Positions 12,703 through 25,300 of a DNA stretch of 64,000 bases are shown here, piece after piece; the stretch's first letter is position 1, and each line of letters begins with the position of its first letter. The notes under the pieces were generated by a model that did not search any database, was not told where the DNA came from, and saw only the letters and a list, made by a program, of their open reading frames with translations. The position numbers and the translations under genes are program-made. Source of the DNA: Phaseolus vulgaris (lineage: Eukaryota; Streptophyta; Magnoliopsida; Fabales; Fabaceae); assembly GCF_000499845.2 (NCBI RefSeq), contig NC_023758.2:44722350-44786349 (forward strand), given 5' to 3'.

Positions 12703-13335
12703 TAAGGTGTTAATCCGTCCTGTATTTAGTCTAGAAAATACGGATCAGGTATAGACCATCCCGTGTAAGAAGTATAAGTTTATTTCACTAGTCCGTTTTT
12801 ACATAGGAGGTAATACGTGTATCAATCGTGTAAGAATTTTTTTTTAAAATTAATTTTTTATTAATTATAAAAAATATTTTAATTTTATCTATGTTTCAAT
12901 TCATTCAAATGTTTTTAGAATGCTTGATTAAAAATAATTAAAGTTTGTTTTGCATACATTGTTCCCTATATATGTAAATGTATCAAAGTATGTTATCAAA
13001 GTTTTGCTACAAAATATTTTAATGAAATCTCCTCATATTATTTTTTTTATTAACAAATTATTAAATATAAGATTTTACTTAAAACTAGATTCATTGTTAC
13101 TCTTAATATTAATTAACTTCTCTAGATCATTAAAATAAAACATTTTTTTATATATTATTTTTTAAAAAAATAAAATAAAATAAATATCGTATTGCAATAA
13201 TAATATGTGAGTGAAGTATGATTCTTTTTTTTAAAAAATAAAATATTTTTTATTTATGCAAGATAGCGAGTGAACCTATCTTAAGATAAGTCATTGGATC
13301 GGGATTAATTGTTGTTTATGGTCCACAAATTTATG
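12703..13335. mobile_element. Heavily mutated third copy of the hAT-like family
   Basis: The core at about 12880-12990 (TTTATCTATGTTTCAATTCA, then AAAAATAATTAAAGTTTG and ATATGTAAATGTAT) aligns with 9515-9660 of the element at 9346-10105. Around it, the GC-rich ends are recognisable only as remnants, for example AAGGTGTTAATCCGTCCTGT at 12703 and GGATCGGGATTAATTG near 13298. Most C and G of the subterminal repeats have become T and A. Confidence 0.5.
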
Positions 13336-13393
13336 TGCAACCACATTAATCCACTACGATGCAAGCCAATTTTGGATACACAACAAGAACTTC

Positions 13394-13453
13394 TCATTTT
13401 ACATCACGTATGTTCATTTTACATCACGTATGTTCATTTTACATCACATATGT
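13394..13453 (+). repeat. Tandem repeat, three 20-bp units
   Basis: Three consecutive 20-base units with consensus TCATTTTACATCACGTATGT. The third has a single change (CACATATG). No gene is associated. Confidence 0.9.
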
Positions 13454-13932
13454 TGATGCCTTGAAAAATAGTAATAAACAAGAAATTTCTAAGCATTGTT
13501 TTTGAGTTTTGGATTATGTTATTTAAATTACATTAGTATTTAAGATATAATTAACATATAAAATTTCATTATTTTGGGTTTTTAAATAAATTATGAAAGA
13601 ATATAGGATGACTGATATGTATGGATTATTTGAGCCCCAATTTACATGAAAATCAATAAATAAAAGGGGAAAATATCAAATGTACACTCATTATTAGGTT
13701 GTTAAAGTGAAGGAGAATTGTTTACCTTTATACTTGTTTATATCAATAAGTCAATGATAATAACTTGGTGTTCAGATTAGTATATTTCAATCATTATTTT
13801 AACCAAAATTTTAATTATGTAGGCACCACTAACATCTAGTTATTTGTTCTAAAGACTGTTGTATGCCAGTTTTGCTCGTTTGATTGTAAATCTAACACAA
13901 CCATAGAAATCATAGCAAATGACTATTTAGTT

Positions 13933-14042
13933 CTTATACTAATTAATTATATTTTATAAACATTAATATTTAATTGTATTAACATATCTTATACTAATTA
14001 ATTATATTTTATAAACATTAATATTCAATTGTATTAAAGTGC
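13933..14042 (+). repeat. Tandem duplication of about 55 bp
   Basis: The segment starting CTTATACTAATTAATTATAT at 13933 is repeated from 13988 with one or two differences. It is a local duplication in AT-rich DNA, with no coding content. Confidence 0.85.
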
Positions 14043-14689
14043 ATATGTTTTTTTTTCTCATTGAGAGTGTTTTCAATGTTTGCAACATAATTGATGAAAA
14101 GTACAAAATTCAAAGCATTAACTCGTAAGGAATTATGATGCTTATAAATAATTTAATACTTCATTTCAATACTTTACTAACATATTATAAATAACTTAAC
14201 ATATATAATGTTTGACTTTAGCGTAATATTGATAGTTTTGTAGATTTGAATGTGGTTATTATGTCATATATTGGATGTGGCTTATAATGGTATAAATTGT
14301 AAGAGATAATCAAAATTAATAATATAATTTGTGTTGTTACTTAACTTACCTATATGATTTTAGGTAATATATTGATATGTTATATTGTAGGTCTTTAGAA
14401 AGAAAGAATTTTTGCACATTGAATATCTTAGAAATAGGGACAACTAAATTATGAGAAGTTATAAATGAATAAACTTGATTAATACTTTTTTAATATGCAG
14501 TTTAAGCTGAAATCTTGGTTTCTATGAACTTTGGAGAATATAATGATGTATTTATGTTTGATTCAAATTGTTTAAAATGATATATAAGCTTGCTTGAGTT
14601 TGGTTGTTTTTAACAAGTTGGAGAATTTTCCAAGATAGAAATTGTATTTTAAAATAATTAACATTTTATGTCCGATTATATTAAAGAAA

Positions 14690-15050
14690 ACATAAAACTC
14701 AATATTTGACATCTATTGTAGTCATAATTGATGTTAATTCGATGTTGAATCTTGTGTTGCATACCTTATAAGATGTGGTTATTGTAAGCAATTCCACGTT
14801 GGTGGTATTCATAACTGATGTGGAAGATGTCCATTTTTATCGTCGGTTGATGGTGAATCGATGTACAAACCCATACTTTCAATGTCAATTGGAGATTGAC
14901 ATTTAAATCCTTCACTTTCTATGTCGTCTCATACATAATTAATTCTATAACTAATGTCGTATACCTTTGAAAACTGACATTATGTTGTGTTACTATACTG
15001 GTACCAACTACTGTTGTTCTATAATATTCAAGTTTTCACCAGTAGTAAGT
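14690..15050. repeat. Possible CACTA-type subterminal repeat array
   Basis: Short degenerate motifs of the form TTGATGTNAATTCGATGT, AACTGATGTGGAAGATGT and ATGTCAATTGGAGATTGACA recur in both orientations across about 350 bases. The array ends in TTTTCACCAGTAGTAAGTGTG near 15034-15054, whose complement resembles a damaged CACTA terminus. Subterminal arrays of short repeats are typical of CACTA elements, but no transposase or second end is seen. The 13454-14690 flank shows nothing else beyond the duplication noted separately. Confidence 0.35.
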
Positions 15051-15148
15051 GTGTTTTGTATGCTTATAACATATCACATTGGTCAACTTTTGATCTTTTT
15101 AACCAGTACACATTGAATTATTTTTGGTAGTGTTTCCAAAGTCTCAAA

Positions 15149-15226
15149 GTCCCACATCGGGTGATATACCTATTTGGTATGCTTATGAAAAATGCTATAC
15201 TACAGGGGAATAAAAGTCTCACATCG
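15149..15226 (+). promoter_or_regulatory. Two snRNA-type upstream sequence element (USE) motifs
   Basis: GTCCCACATCG at 15149-15159 matches the plant snRNA gene upstream element RTCCCACATCG exactly, and GTCTCACATCG at 15216-15226 matches with one change. A TTTATATG box follows the second at about 15259-15265. No U1, U2, U4, U5 or U6 coding sequence follows, so I do not call an snRNA gene. The motif is also common in legume repeats, so it may be repeat-derived. Confidence 0.35.
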
Positions 15227-16296
15227 ATTAATATAGGTTTGAAAACTAGCATAAACTTTTATATGTTTTCATTTTCCTTTCGTGTATGCATCATTGAAGT
15301 ATTTGACAATGTATGTGTTAATATGTTAATAGGAGGACAATAAATAGTTTGAGATACATATTATTAAAAAATTATTTGTTGCGCTTTGTATTTTGATAAA
15401 GAAATTTCTAACTATATAACTAATTTTATAAACCAATAAATTATTATTATTATTATTTTATTCCAAGAGAGTCATGTTGTCTTAACACGATCATATGGAA
15501 ATGAAGACTCAATACACTCTTACTAAACCAACTAGCTTCTGTTAACAAGCATTAAGTCCCACTTTTAAAATATTAAAAAGAAAATAACATGTCTATATTA
15601 CATTAGTTATGTTATACTAGTTATTCACCACACATATCAAGTTAATGCAATGTATAACTTTGATTTTGGAGTATAGATTTTAGTTTTTTTAACCTTTAAA
15701 ATTTTGGAGAGTAGAAAAACAATGAACTTGGAAAAGAATGTGAGAGCAAATTTAGATAATTTTTTAAAATTTTCCTATTAGAAATTGTTTTTAGTTATAT
15801 TATAGCTTCTTTCATGACCCTAATTTTATTGATTTATTATTGATTATTTCTATTAATTGATTAGATTATTATAGTGAACTTAATATTATTTTATAACTTT
15901 ATCGCCCCTAAATTGTTTATTGGTTAATTATTTTTTCATAACCAAACTGATTAATCAATTAACTCTTGAGATAATTCAAATTAATAGATTTATAATTTGC
16001 ATATTATCTTATCTTATTGTTTATTTTTATTCTTATATGATCAATTGAGAATACCTATAGTAAAAGATAAATTTTCATAATAAAAATTTATTGAATGCTA
16101 AATAATGTAGATACATAGTAAATCAATTTAATCGTAAATTTATAATTTTAAGGAAAATAGTAGTAAGTGAAACAACAAACCATTAATTTTGGTAATTGTT
16201 TGATTCTCTTGGATTTTTTTGAATTATTATTTATTTGTGAAAGTTTGGTTGATTCCCTTTTTAATAAAAATTGTCGGCAAATTAAAAAAAATAGTA

Positions 16297-16736
16297 ATTA
16301 TTGCTACACTAAAAAAAAATCATTAATTAAGAATCAAATTTAGAAAAAAATAATAATTAAACACTGTATTGACTAAATTATATAATAATTAGAGACTACA
16401 AAATTATTCATATATCAATAAAAATTTATAAAATGATTTTTAAATTAATATCTAAATGAGCTACTTTAGTTTTAACTACTAATATTTTAGATTCTAAATT
16501 AATCTCTAAAAGACTAATAGAGACTAATTTATAATATAAAGTAGTAAGTAGTTAAAATCTTGGTAGTCAATGGTTAGATACCAATTTAAAAATCATTTTA
16601 TAATTTTTATTAATAATAAAAACTATTTTAGATATCAATATTTTTTTATTTTATAAAATAGTTTCTAATTTAGTGAAATAATAACTAATTATGGTATCTA
16701 AAATTAGTTTCACTTTAATTATTTTCTTGTAGTTAT
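16297..16736. mobile_element. MITE-like long inverted repeat
   Basis: Sequence at 16420-16450 (AAAATTTATAAAATGATTTT and onward) is mirrored by 16583-16612, with the symmetry centre near 16515. The outer ends also pair: CTACACTAAAAAAAAATCAT near 16302 against the complement of the segment ending near 16733 (CTACAAGAAAATAATTAA). It has no coding capacity and is very AT-rich. Related shorter structures sit at 37854-38100 and 44835-44990. Confidence 0.5.
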
Positions 16737-17234
16737 AATAGTTTTTAGAATATGATTCTAATTTTATTTTTTTACCATTCTTATTATCATGTACATTATT
16801 CTGAAACTCATTAGGTATGAATTAAGTGTTAAAAAATATTAATTTTATATACTCATAATATGAAATTAAAATAATATGTTTATTAAACTCCAAAGTTTTT
16901 TAAGAAATAATTTTTTAAAAGATAATATCTCAACTGAGGATGGAATTAATCTATAAGTTAACGATGAAATTAATCTATAAGGACTTCGTGCATATATAAA
17001 TATATTTTTTTATTTAATGATAGAAAGCAAAGAAATCAATTCAAATAAAATATTTTTAGATTAATATTTTAAAAATTATAAACAACTTAATGGTTGATGT
17101 TTAACTAATTTGTTAAAAAGTTATAAATCGACTACTTATTACATTTTACTACTTAAGTTTAAGTAATTTGTAAAACATTATAAATCCATAACGTAATACT
17201 AGTAAATTGCTTTTCATTAAAATGATGAAAAGTA

Positions 17235-17575
17235 TTCAACCAAGCATTACATTATCGATGTGAGACTTAGATAAATATACGAAATAAATAAAGATAATAT
17301 TATTAATTTTTGTTTTATAGGATATAAAAAATTATATTAATACGTTATCAAAGTGAAACTCTATCAAAATACTAAAATGATAAACAAGATTTATGTTCAA
17401 CTAAGCATTACATTATCGATGTGAGAGTTGAACAAATATTGAATAAAAAAGCCTAAAAGTTTTGATTTTGATTTGCAAAATATAAAAACATTACATTAAT
17501 ACATTATCAATGCGAGACTCTATCAAAATACTCAAATGATATAAAATTAAAATTATCAATGTGAGAGTAGACTTT
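17235..17575 (-). repeat. Dispersed CGATGTGAGAC repeats
   Basis: The string CATTACATTATCGATGTGAGA occurs at about 17244 and again at about 17403. Weaker relatives follow near 17345 (TTATCAAAGTGAAACTCTAT), 17502 (TTATCAATGCGAGACTCTAT) and 17554. On the minus strand the core reads GTCTCACATCG, the same motif as at 15216. Spacing is roughly 50 to 160 bases, so this is an irregular repeat array. Confidence 0.55.
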
Positions 17576-19769
17576 ATTGAAATACATCTATGTTCTTTAT
17601 TAAACTCATTTAGATTCAATGAAAGCTTAAAAAATGTTAAACATTGCAGAGAAAAAAACAAAAAAGTCTTAGAATTTGTTATATTGTCAAGTGAAACTTC
17701 AATTCAATTTTAAAGTTTACTAAATAATTGATACTTATTTGATATTCATCTCTCACTTTTAATCAATAGAATTACATATATAATCATACATGATAAAAGT
17801 ATATCTAATAAATCAGATATAATTTAGAATATCCATTTAATATCATAGGTGAAAATATCTCCAATTCGTCAGAACAAATTAGAATATAAAGATATACTTT
17901 GATATATATGTCTAGCTAGTAATTATGAAATATAATCATGTCGAAGTTATTTTAAAAGATATTGATAATTTTATCAAAAATAAAATAAAAAATACAAGAA
18001 TGATGTTTCATCTCCAAAAGTCCATAATAATTTTAAATTAGATCCTAAATATTAATATTTTTAAAAAAATAAAGTAATTTTTATCTTTTATATTAATCTT
18101 TATTTCAAGTACGTTCTTCTATGTTATCAAAATGCAAATTTAGTCTATATATACACAAACTAAATTGCACGTTAATAATAAAAAGATGTCGATATCTACT
18201 CGAAATGGAATAAATGTGAAAAAAAAAAGATTATGTTTTACTTTATTAAAACTTACATGCAACACTTAGAAAAACTACATATATAATTATAATAATTAAA
18301 CATGCTACTTTTCTCCTATTTTTGTTTCTAGTAATTATTCCACCAGAGAAAACATCATACATTTCCTAATTTTGTACCTATTTTTACTCCTCATGGATTT
18401 TATAAGTCATTAACCATTAATAAATATGCAAAATTCATCATTTTCATAATGTAATAGTTTTTTAGTTGGGAAACTTTTCCATTATAGATACATTAATGAC
18501 TCCGATTTACAAAACGTTAGTTCCAAGGTTTTTTTTTATCACTTTAAAGTTTGAAAAAATATATAGAATTTATGTTTTATATAAACCAAAAATGATTTTT
18601 ATATTGATGAAGTTAAACCCAAGATAAAATATTTAATTTTGATATCAACCCTTTTCACACTACCTTCACTTTTAGTTCTCACTTATTTGTCCCATACTGG
18701 ACAATTTACTACTAAGTCATCTTTCCTCCATGAATATAAGAATTCAACCATCAGCCAAAAAACTCATCAAAAAAAGACATATTAACTTTTTCTCTCTCTT
18801 GGAGACCGAAACCATTGTCATGTTTTTATTGAAGTAAGTTCATCTATCTTGTCTTTTTATTTCTCTTTATGCTTTTTAATTGTTTTTATTTTCTTTTTTT
18901 TAATGCGCTTTATTGTTTTTTTTTTTTTATTGTTGTTGTTCTTTTTTTATATTTTAAAGCTTTGGCTTACAATTTTTGTCTAAGTTTTCTTTACGAACGT
19001 CTTCAAGTATTTTCTATTCAATGCTCTAGCTTTTGGATATGACTTCTTGTTACAAAATTATTCTCATGAGTTTACTTTGACATTTTCAAAACTTCATTAA
19101 ACATCTTTATTACTTAAGTTATTCAATTGAGAATGTTATGATTGTTTCTGTGTTTGTGGGTACGATTTCGAATCAACCATATATTGTAGAATCAATTTGT
19201 CTTCCTTCTCAAACCGCCTAATTAGTTTACGGAAAGATAATTATAAAACATTTGGTTTTCCTAACCACAAATGGGAACAATTTGCATGCGCTTTTTTCCT
19301 ATTTTGAATTGCTTAGACTCTTGTTGGAATCATTTTAATCTTTCTTTAAATATTTTGGGATTAAAATTAACCACAACAATTTAGTCTCCCCTAATTCAAA
19401 AACATTTACTTGATATATCTAATTATAAGAAAATTCATTAGAGAAGATGTTTACCTTAATTACCCCCAAAACTAAATCAATTTATCAAATTAATCAAAAT
19501 GGAAATCTCATTGAATGAACAAAAATATTCACTTCACTTGTCTGGAAGCAAGCAAACTTATATGGAAGTCTCGTAACAAATTGTTATATCAAAGTAATAT
19601 CTTTTCATTTTTACAACTTTTTTTTTTCATTTCTACAATTTTTTTATCAGTAAATAAAGAATTAATAAATAAAAGTATTTCAAAATAGTTCAATCCTTAT
19701 CACAAACCACCTGTTTATCCATACCAAAACTTCAAGTAGATTGTTTTTTTTTCTAATAATGTTATCAAA

Positions 19770-19808
<39 letters not shown>

Positions 19809-21190
19809 GTGCATAAGTTAATACAATATCACCAAGTTATAAACTAACTATTACATTATGTAGATTATCATATAATATCCCAATATATTATATCATAGCA
19901 TTACCTTTTACAAAATCTTTCAATTTTATTTAGTTAAAATTGTTTTTTTTTTTGCATTTTATGTTGTTGTGTGTCTCCTTATCTTTCTTTTCGCTTCTTT
20001 TTTTTCTTTTTTCGTTTTTCAGCATTTGTGTAACTACTTCCTGCCTTTGTCTATTGATGTGTTTTTTTATTAGTGTAATATTGTTAGCCTATAACATTAT
20101 GTCCCTAAATTTCAAGAGAAAAAACTTAATTATATCTTTCTCCATCTCACTCCACCAATACGATTGCTTGGAATACATTTTAGTTTCGTCATGATGAGGT
20201 GTTTGGGTAAAATGTTTTGTTATATACCAACCAGCTATGAGTGAGATGAGTACGAACAATAAAATATTTAACACAAATGGTAATAAAAAAAAGCAAGTAA
20301 CAACAATATTGTGAACTGAACTTTTAATTAACTACTGCATAACTACATATTTATGATCTCCCCTTGTTATAATGATATGTGGATTATGAAGATGGCTAAG
20401 GTTTAAATCCTTCCATGGTCCTTCTTTGATAATCTCACTCAATTCAACACAAACTCTAATCCTAATTCTCTATTCTTCTCACACCCACCAAGATTAATTC
20501 GAGCATTAATATTGAAGTTCATAGTTGCTAAATTATGCTTGGTCTACTGTCTTTATATATAAAAAGGAATACAATCTTTTTGTATAGCTTATATTTTTGA
20601 AACAGTATGATTTTTTTTTTAAAATTTAATTTATATACATGTATATTGTGTTTTTTTTTCTATCACATCATCTATTAATTAGTATAATGTTGTGGTATAG
20701 TGAATTCGTATTAGAAATGTGCACAAATATTTTATTCTATCAATACAAATAAATTAACTTCATTTCCATCTGTATTTTTGTAATATCTTTTAAATTGCTG
20801 AATTATATTTTGAATATTTAATTGAAATATTTAACACGCGTAGTGCGTTCAGTTAATGGGTGACTGTGAAAAATAAAAGGATGTTAAAACAAGAAAGTGT
20901 TGGTTGAAAACTCAGAAATTTGAACGGTAAGATGCAGCGAGAATAAACACGTGTTGGAGAGTAGGGCCACAATATTAAAGTAGGAAGAAGACGCAATTGG
21001 AAATTTGGCATATAAATATTATTAAAAAGCAAATGGTAAAATAAAAATAAAAATGAAAATAAAAAAAGGGTGTTTTTCCCACACACAAGGAGAGGAGAGC
21101 GAGAAAAAGAAAAGGTGAGAAACTTCTTGGCTCGCAATTCCGAATATACAAAACGAAGACAGAAACATCGCAAGCACAAACACAAACACA
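17576..21190. other. AT-rich intergenic DNA
   Basis: No gene is supported. Low-complexity A/T tracts are frequent. Short open frames at 19940-20194 are hydrophobic and low-complexity, and not convincing. The interval ends at the pyrimidine-rich leader of the DDT-domain gene. Confidence 0.5.
19769..19808. repeat. Compound CA/TA microsatellite
   Basis: An uninterrupted run of CA dinucleotides passes into about 13 TA dinucleotides. This is a simple-sequence repeat in intergenic DNA. Confidence 0.95.
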
Positions 21191-21240
21191 ACTGTCTCCG
21201 CTCTCCCTTCAAACGTTCACCAAGTTCCTCACTGTCAGGT

Positions 21241-21276
<36 letters not shown>

Positions 21277-22382
21277 ATTCCCTCTCTTCCATTCCACACA
21301 CACTCTCTCTCTCTCTCTTCCACTCTGCAACTTTGTTTCGTTCGTTTATTTAATTAATTTTTTTTTCAACTGTAATTACCTATTTTCTGGTTGTGGCGGG
21401 AACTGGGGTTGTTCGCCGATTCTAAATTTTCCTTTCGTTTCGGTTCCGGAGTTTCTTCTGAATGCGCTCTGTCGCCTTTCTTTCGTTTGCGCTTTGCGTT
21501 TTGGACATTCCGTGCCGCGTTTTGTTGCGGCGTTTACGTGTTTTTGCTACACTGGAGTTTACGCCTTTTGAGATCCCTATTGTGGACGCATTTTAGGGTT
21601 TTCTTCTATTGGGGTTTCTTCATGGGACTCTGTAATGCTTTGCGCTTTGGTTTTCAATGTAGGGCCTTACGCTGCGTGCATTTATTGGAAACTATGAATG
21701 TGTGTGATTGTCTTCTCCCATTTCTGCTTCTTGGGTTTTCGAACACCAGTGTTGGGTTTTGTGTTAGTTTTTTTTTCTTGTTGCATTGGTTTTTAGACTT
21801 GGTTTTGGTGATGATATTTTTCTATTCTGTCGCACAGATTGTTGTGGATTGATTTTCTTGCTAGTCATAGATTTTGATATTTGGGATTTTCTTATTAGGG
21901 TTCTTGCTTTTGAGAAGTTACTAGGACGACTGAGCTTGAACAACATGAGATTGTGATACAGTTGAGAGTGTGTTTCGGTGAGGAAAGAGTATCTTCTTGT
22001 TTTGGGTTAGACTGCGCTAACGTGTTTTATTTCTTTAGTTTGTAAGCTGCTCGTGATTGATGAAGGAGACCAAATAAAAAACAATTAAGGCATTTTTTCT
22101 CCATTCCTTTGCATTTCCTGATCAAAATTCGTAGACAATATGATATTCTAAAAGTGATTCAAAGTTCAGACTGTCAGAATAAATGTAGTTCCGAGGTAGA
22201 TTATTCCAGTGGCTTCTGTATTGCTATTGCTCATTGTTTGTTCGGTAACTGTTGAGATTCTTCTATTTTTTTGCCCCCCCAAATTAATTGAACTGCTAAG
22301 ATCATACCATTGACTGGGTTCTGTTCTGTAAAAATCTCAGTGTAAGTTGCGGGTCTCCTAGAAGAATTGAGGTTCTTCCCCA
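21191..22382 (+). other. Leader region of the DDT-domain gene, with CT microsatellite
   Basis: The likely transcribed leader starts with a pyrimidine-rich stretch that includes a CT dinucleotide run at 21244-21274. The next kilobase has T-rich, intron-like composition, and a plausible leader-intron acceptor (AAAATCTCAG) lies at 22331-22340, about 40 bases before the start codon. The open frame at 21391-21852 is T-rich and resembles no protein family, so I treat it as leader intron. Confidence 0.45.
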
Positions 22383-25300
22383 ATGCCTCTTTTAAGGAGA
22401 AAGCCTTTTTCCTTGGCTGAGCCCCCCGAGGAATTGAAGCCAGACGAGCCTGTTTACCAAATTCGATTTACAAAAGAAATCTTTCGAGATTATCCGTATC
22501 CTATATCTTCTTCTATTGCTCTTGTTTTACTTTTGGCAGCATTGCTTTTTATCTGTCTTTAACTTGAAAATGGTTAAAAAATATTGATTAAGTTGTCCTT
22601 TTTTAGCATCTTAGGCTAGTTGTTGCGTAGTTAATCAATAATATGTCTCTGGCATCCCATACATGGTCACGGCAATGAGAGGGATAGTGATTCCTTAACA
22701 TATAGCAGTGATTATTTGAAGCGATTGAATCTATACCGTCAGAGGCTTTGGATGTGTAAAGTCACTGGAAAAACGGGCTTGACTTATGAAGAGGCTATGG
22801 TGTCTGAACAGCATGCTACCGAGAAAGTTCAACAGTTTCCTAAGGAATTAATGACCACTGCTTTAGGGATTATTCAATACAGTAAGAATGCTCTCTTTCA
22901 GTTCTATTATGAAGAAATATATGTTGATATAATGATGCATACCTTATTTACTTTATGCATATATTTTTCTGTTCTGCATGAATTATTCTAATGTTGGCTG
23001 CAATTCTAATCCCTCCCGTATCTGCTGACTTTGTACTAAGGCTTGGAGGTTATGTAGAGGGTTAAGATACAGTATAGAAATGGGTTCCTATTTTGTCTGG
23101 ACGGGTAGTTTTCAAGCGTCTAATGAAAGGGTTGATACTAAGCTTCCCATTTTTATTCAGAATGGTATCATATAAATTATCAACTTCTGTTTCAGTATGT
23201 GATGCCTCCAATATCATGGCCTGAGTCTTGTGTTTCCTAACCTTTGTGGACTAGATTGAATACTTGGCTTTGACAAGCAAGTTAATATTTTATTGCATTA
23301 TAAATTACTATGTAGCTGGTTTAACACGTGTACTTCTTTGTTAAGACTTTAAGCCATTCACGTGTACCCATAAGGTTAATCTCTGTAATGTTTACATGTC
23401 ATCTTTTTATTGACGTAGAGACAATTGGAGTTTCAATTTTGATATATCCTTTTATACAGACTTCTTCATTTGTGCGTTATAGAAGGTACTAACTTTTAAT
23501 CACATAATGCTGTACAGAAAATCAAAGTGTGGTCTAGGTTTATCTTATTAGATGAATATAAGGACTTTTGTTTTTTTCTAGATAGGTCCTTGGCGCAGTG
23601 AGCATAGATATTTTGTTTATTCTTCTTGTATCTGAGGTATATCATATATTTTTTCTCATTATATTATACTTTTGACTATTCAAGTTATAATGTTTCCAGT
23701 ACTTGCAGCGATCAAATTGAAGTTCAAAGCAGTAACGCATGTCTGGAGTTGAAGACTCCTTTAACTTGTGTTCTGTGAACAATTATGTAAAATAGTAAAA
23801 GATACGTTTCTAAGAATTTAGAAACTCAACTACAAAAGCCATACATGTTTAAGAGTTGCCACATAAAATATTAGAGACATGCCAGCTGTTGATTCTAGTT
23901 TGATTACAATGCTTTTCATCCAAAATGTTGGAATACTTTTCACTTTGTACTGGACTGATTAATGATCTTTTTGTTTTGCAGGCATGCTCCCTTTGAAGGA
24001 TCTTGCTGATTCTATTGGTGAACAGTTGCAGAAACGTTTGTTTGTCGGTGCTGAACTACATGGGAAAAAGGATGATGGAGTACATCCATGCAGAATATTA
24101 AAAGTAATTCCAAAAGGAGTCAACACATTCTGTTACGAGGTAGCTTGGCTTGACAAAAACAAAAATATAACTCAACAAGCTGAACTCTGCGCAGAAGATT
24201 TGGTGCATAAGAAGCCGCTTTTTAGTAGAAATATTTTGAAGTCTTTTATTCGGGAGTCTACATACCGGAATGCCCCTTGGGTTTTACATGATGAACTAGC
24301 AAAAAATCATGGAATTTCAATTGATATTCCTGAAGAATTAAGAAGAAGGGTTTTTTACAGAGATGGGCTTTTAATTTGCTCCAAGAAAAGGAAAAATGAG
24401 GTAGACAGAATAAGGGAAATATGGAAGTTTCTGCTTGGTTTTTTTTTTCTACTTTATTTTGTTAATGAATTTCATTGCATCATATCTTTCCTAAATTTAT
24501 CATTTTTAGGAATCACTGGAAGACACTGATAACGGTAAAAGGAAGAAGTCTGATGGGGCACAAGTCGATGATTCATGCGAAGAGAAAGGTAGAGTTGTAG
24601 CCATTTGTTCCCTAATACAATGCTTTTCATAAGGCATAGAGTTTTGGAATTCAAATTTTCCACCAGCTCCTCTTTGTTTCTATTTTGTTGGAATTGGGTG
24701 GTGTGGAGACTGCAGATGTACCTTTTCTTGTTTTAGCTATGTACTATGGAGAAAACATTTTCTCTTAATTGTTTGGAAACTACAATGGCGTGATATTTTT
24801 TCCCCTGTACTTCATATAGGTATCATCATACATAATATCTCTTTTAACAAAAAAACAATGACATCCCTTTCCCCTGTGATTTAATTTTATCGAAAAGGAT
24901 TTTGACACCATAAACTTTTTCAGGAAATGCTCGACCCAAGAATGAAGCTATCAAATACCCCATTGATGATCTATTGGTGAAGCCTGGTCCAGGTGATCCT
25001 GCTTTTACTGATCGTCCTTCTCTATCAAAAGACTTCAACATTCCAATGAGTTGTGTTGGGGACCTCTTAATGGTTTGGGATTTGCTTAACTCCTTTGGGA
25101 GACTGTTGCACCTGTTGCCCTACTCTCTAGAAGATTTTGAAAATGCAATCTGTCATAAGGATAGCAATGTGGTTCTCCTTGTGGAATCTCATGCAGCACT
25201 TTTTCGATTTCTCATCAAAGACGACGATGAATACTCTTCGGCTGTGAAGAGCCGAAAATTGAAATCTAAGGTTATCATCTGACTTGCATTTATCTTTTTC

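Noticed and set aside
13394..13453. CRISPR-like regular repeats
   Set aside because: Contiguous units without spacers in a plant nuclear context; plain tandem repeat.
15149..15400. snRNA gene downstream of the USE motifs
   Set aside because: No conserved U-snRNA 5' end or Sm site follows at the expected spacing.
21070..21357. Ser/Leu repeat protein across the CT microsatellite
   Set aside because: The translation is created by the CT dinucleotide run.
21391..21852. 153-codon frame upstream of the DDT-domain gene
   Set aside because: T-rich leader-intron composition, Phe/Leu-rich translation, no family resemblance.
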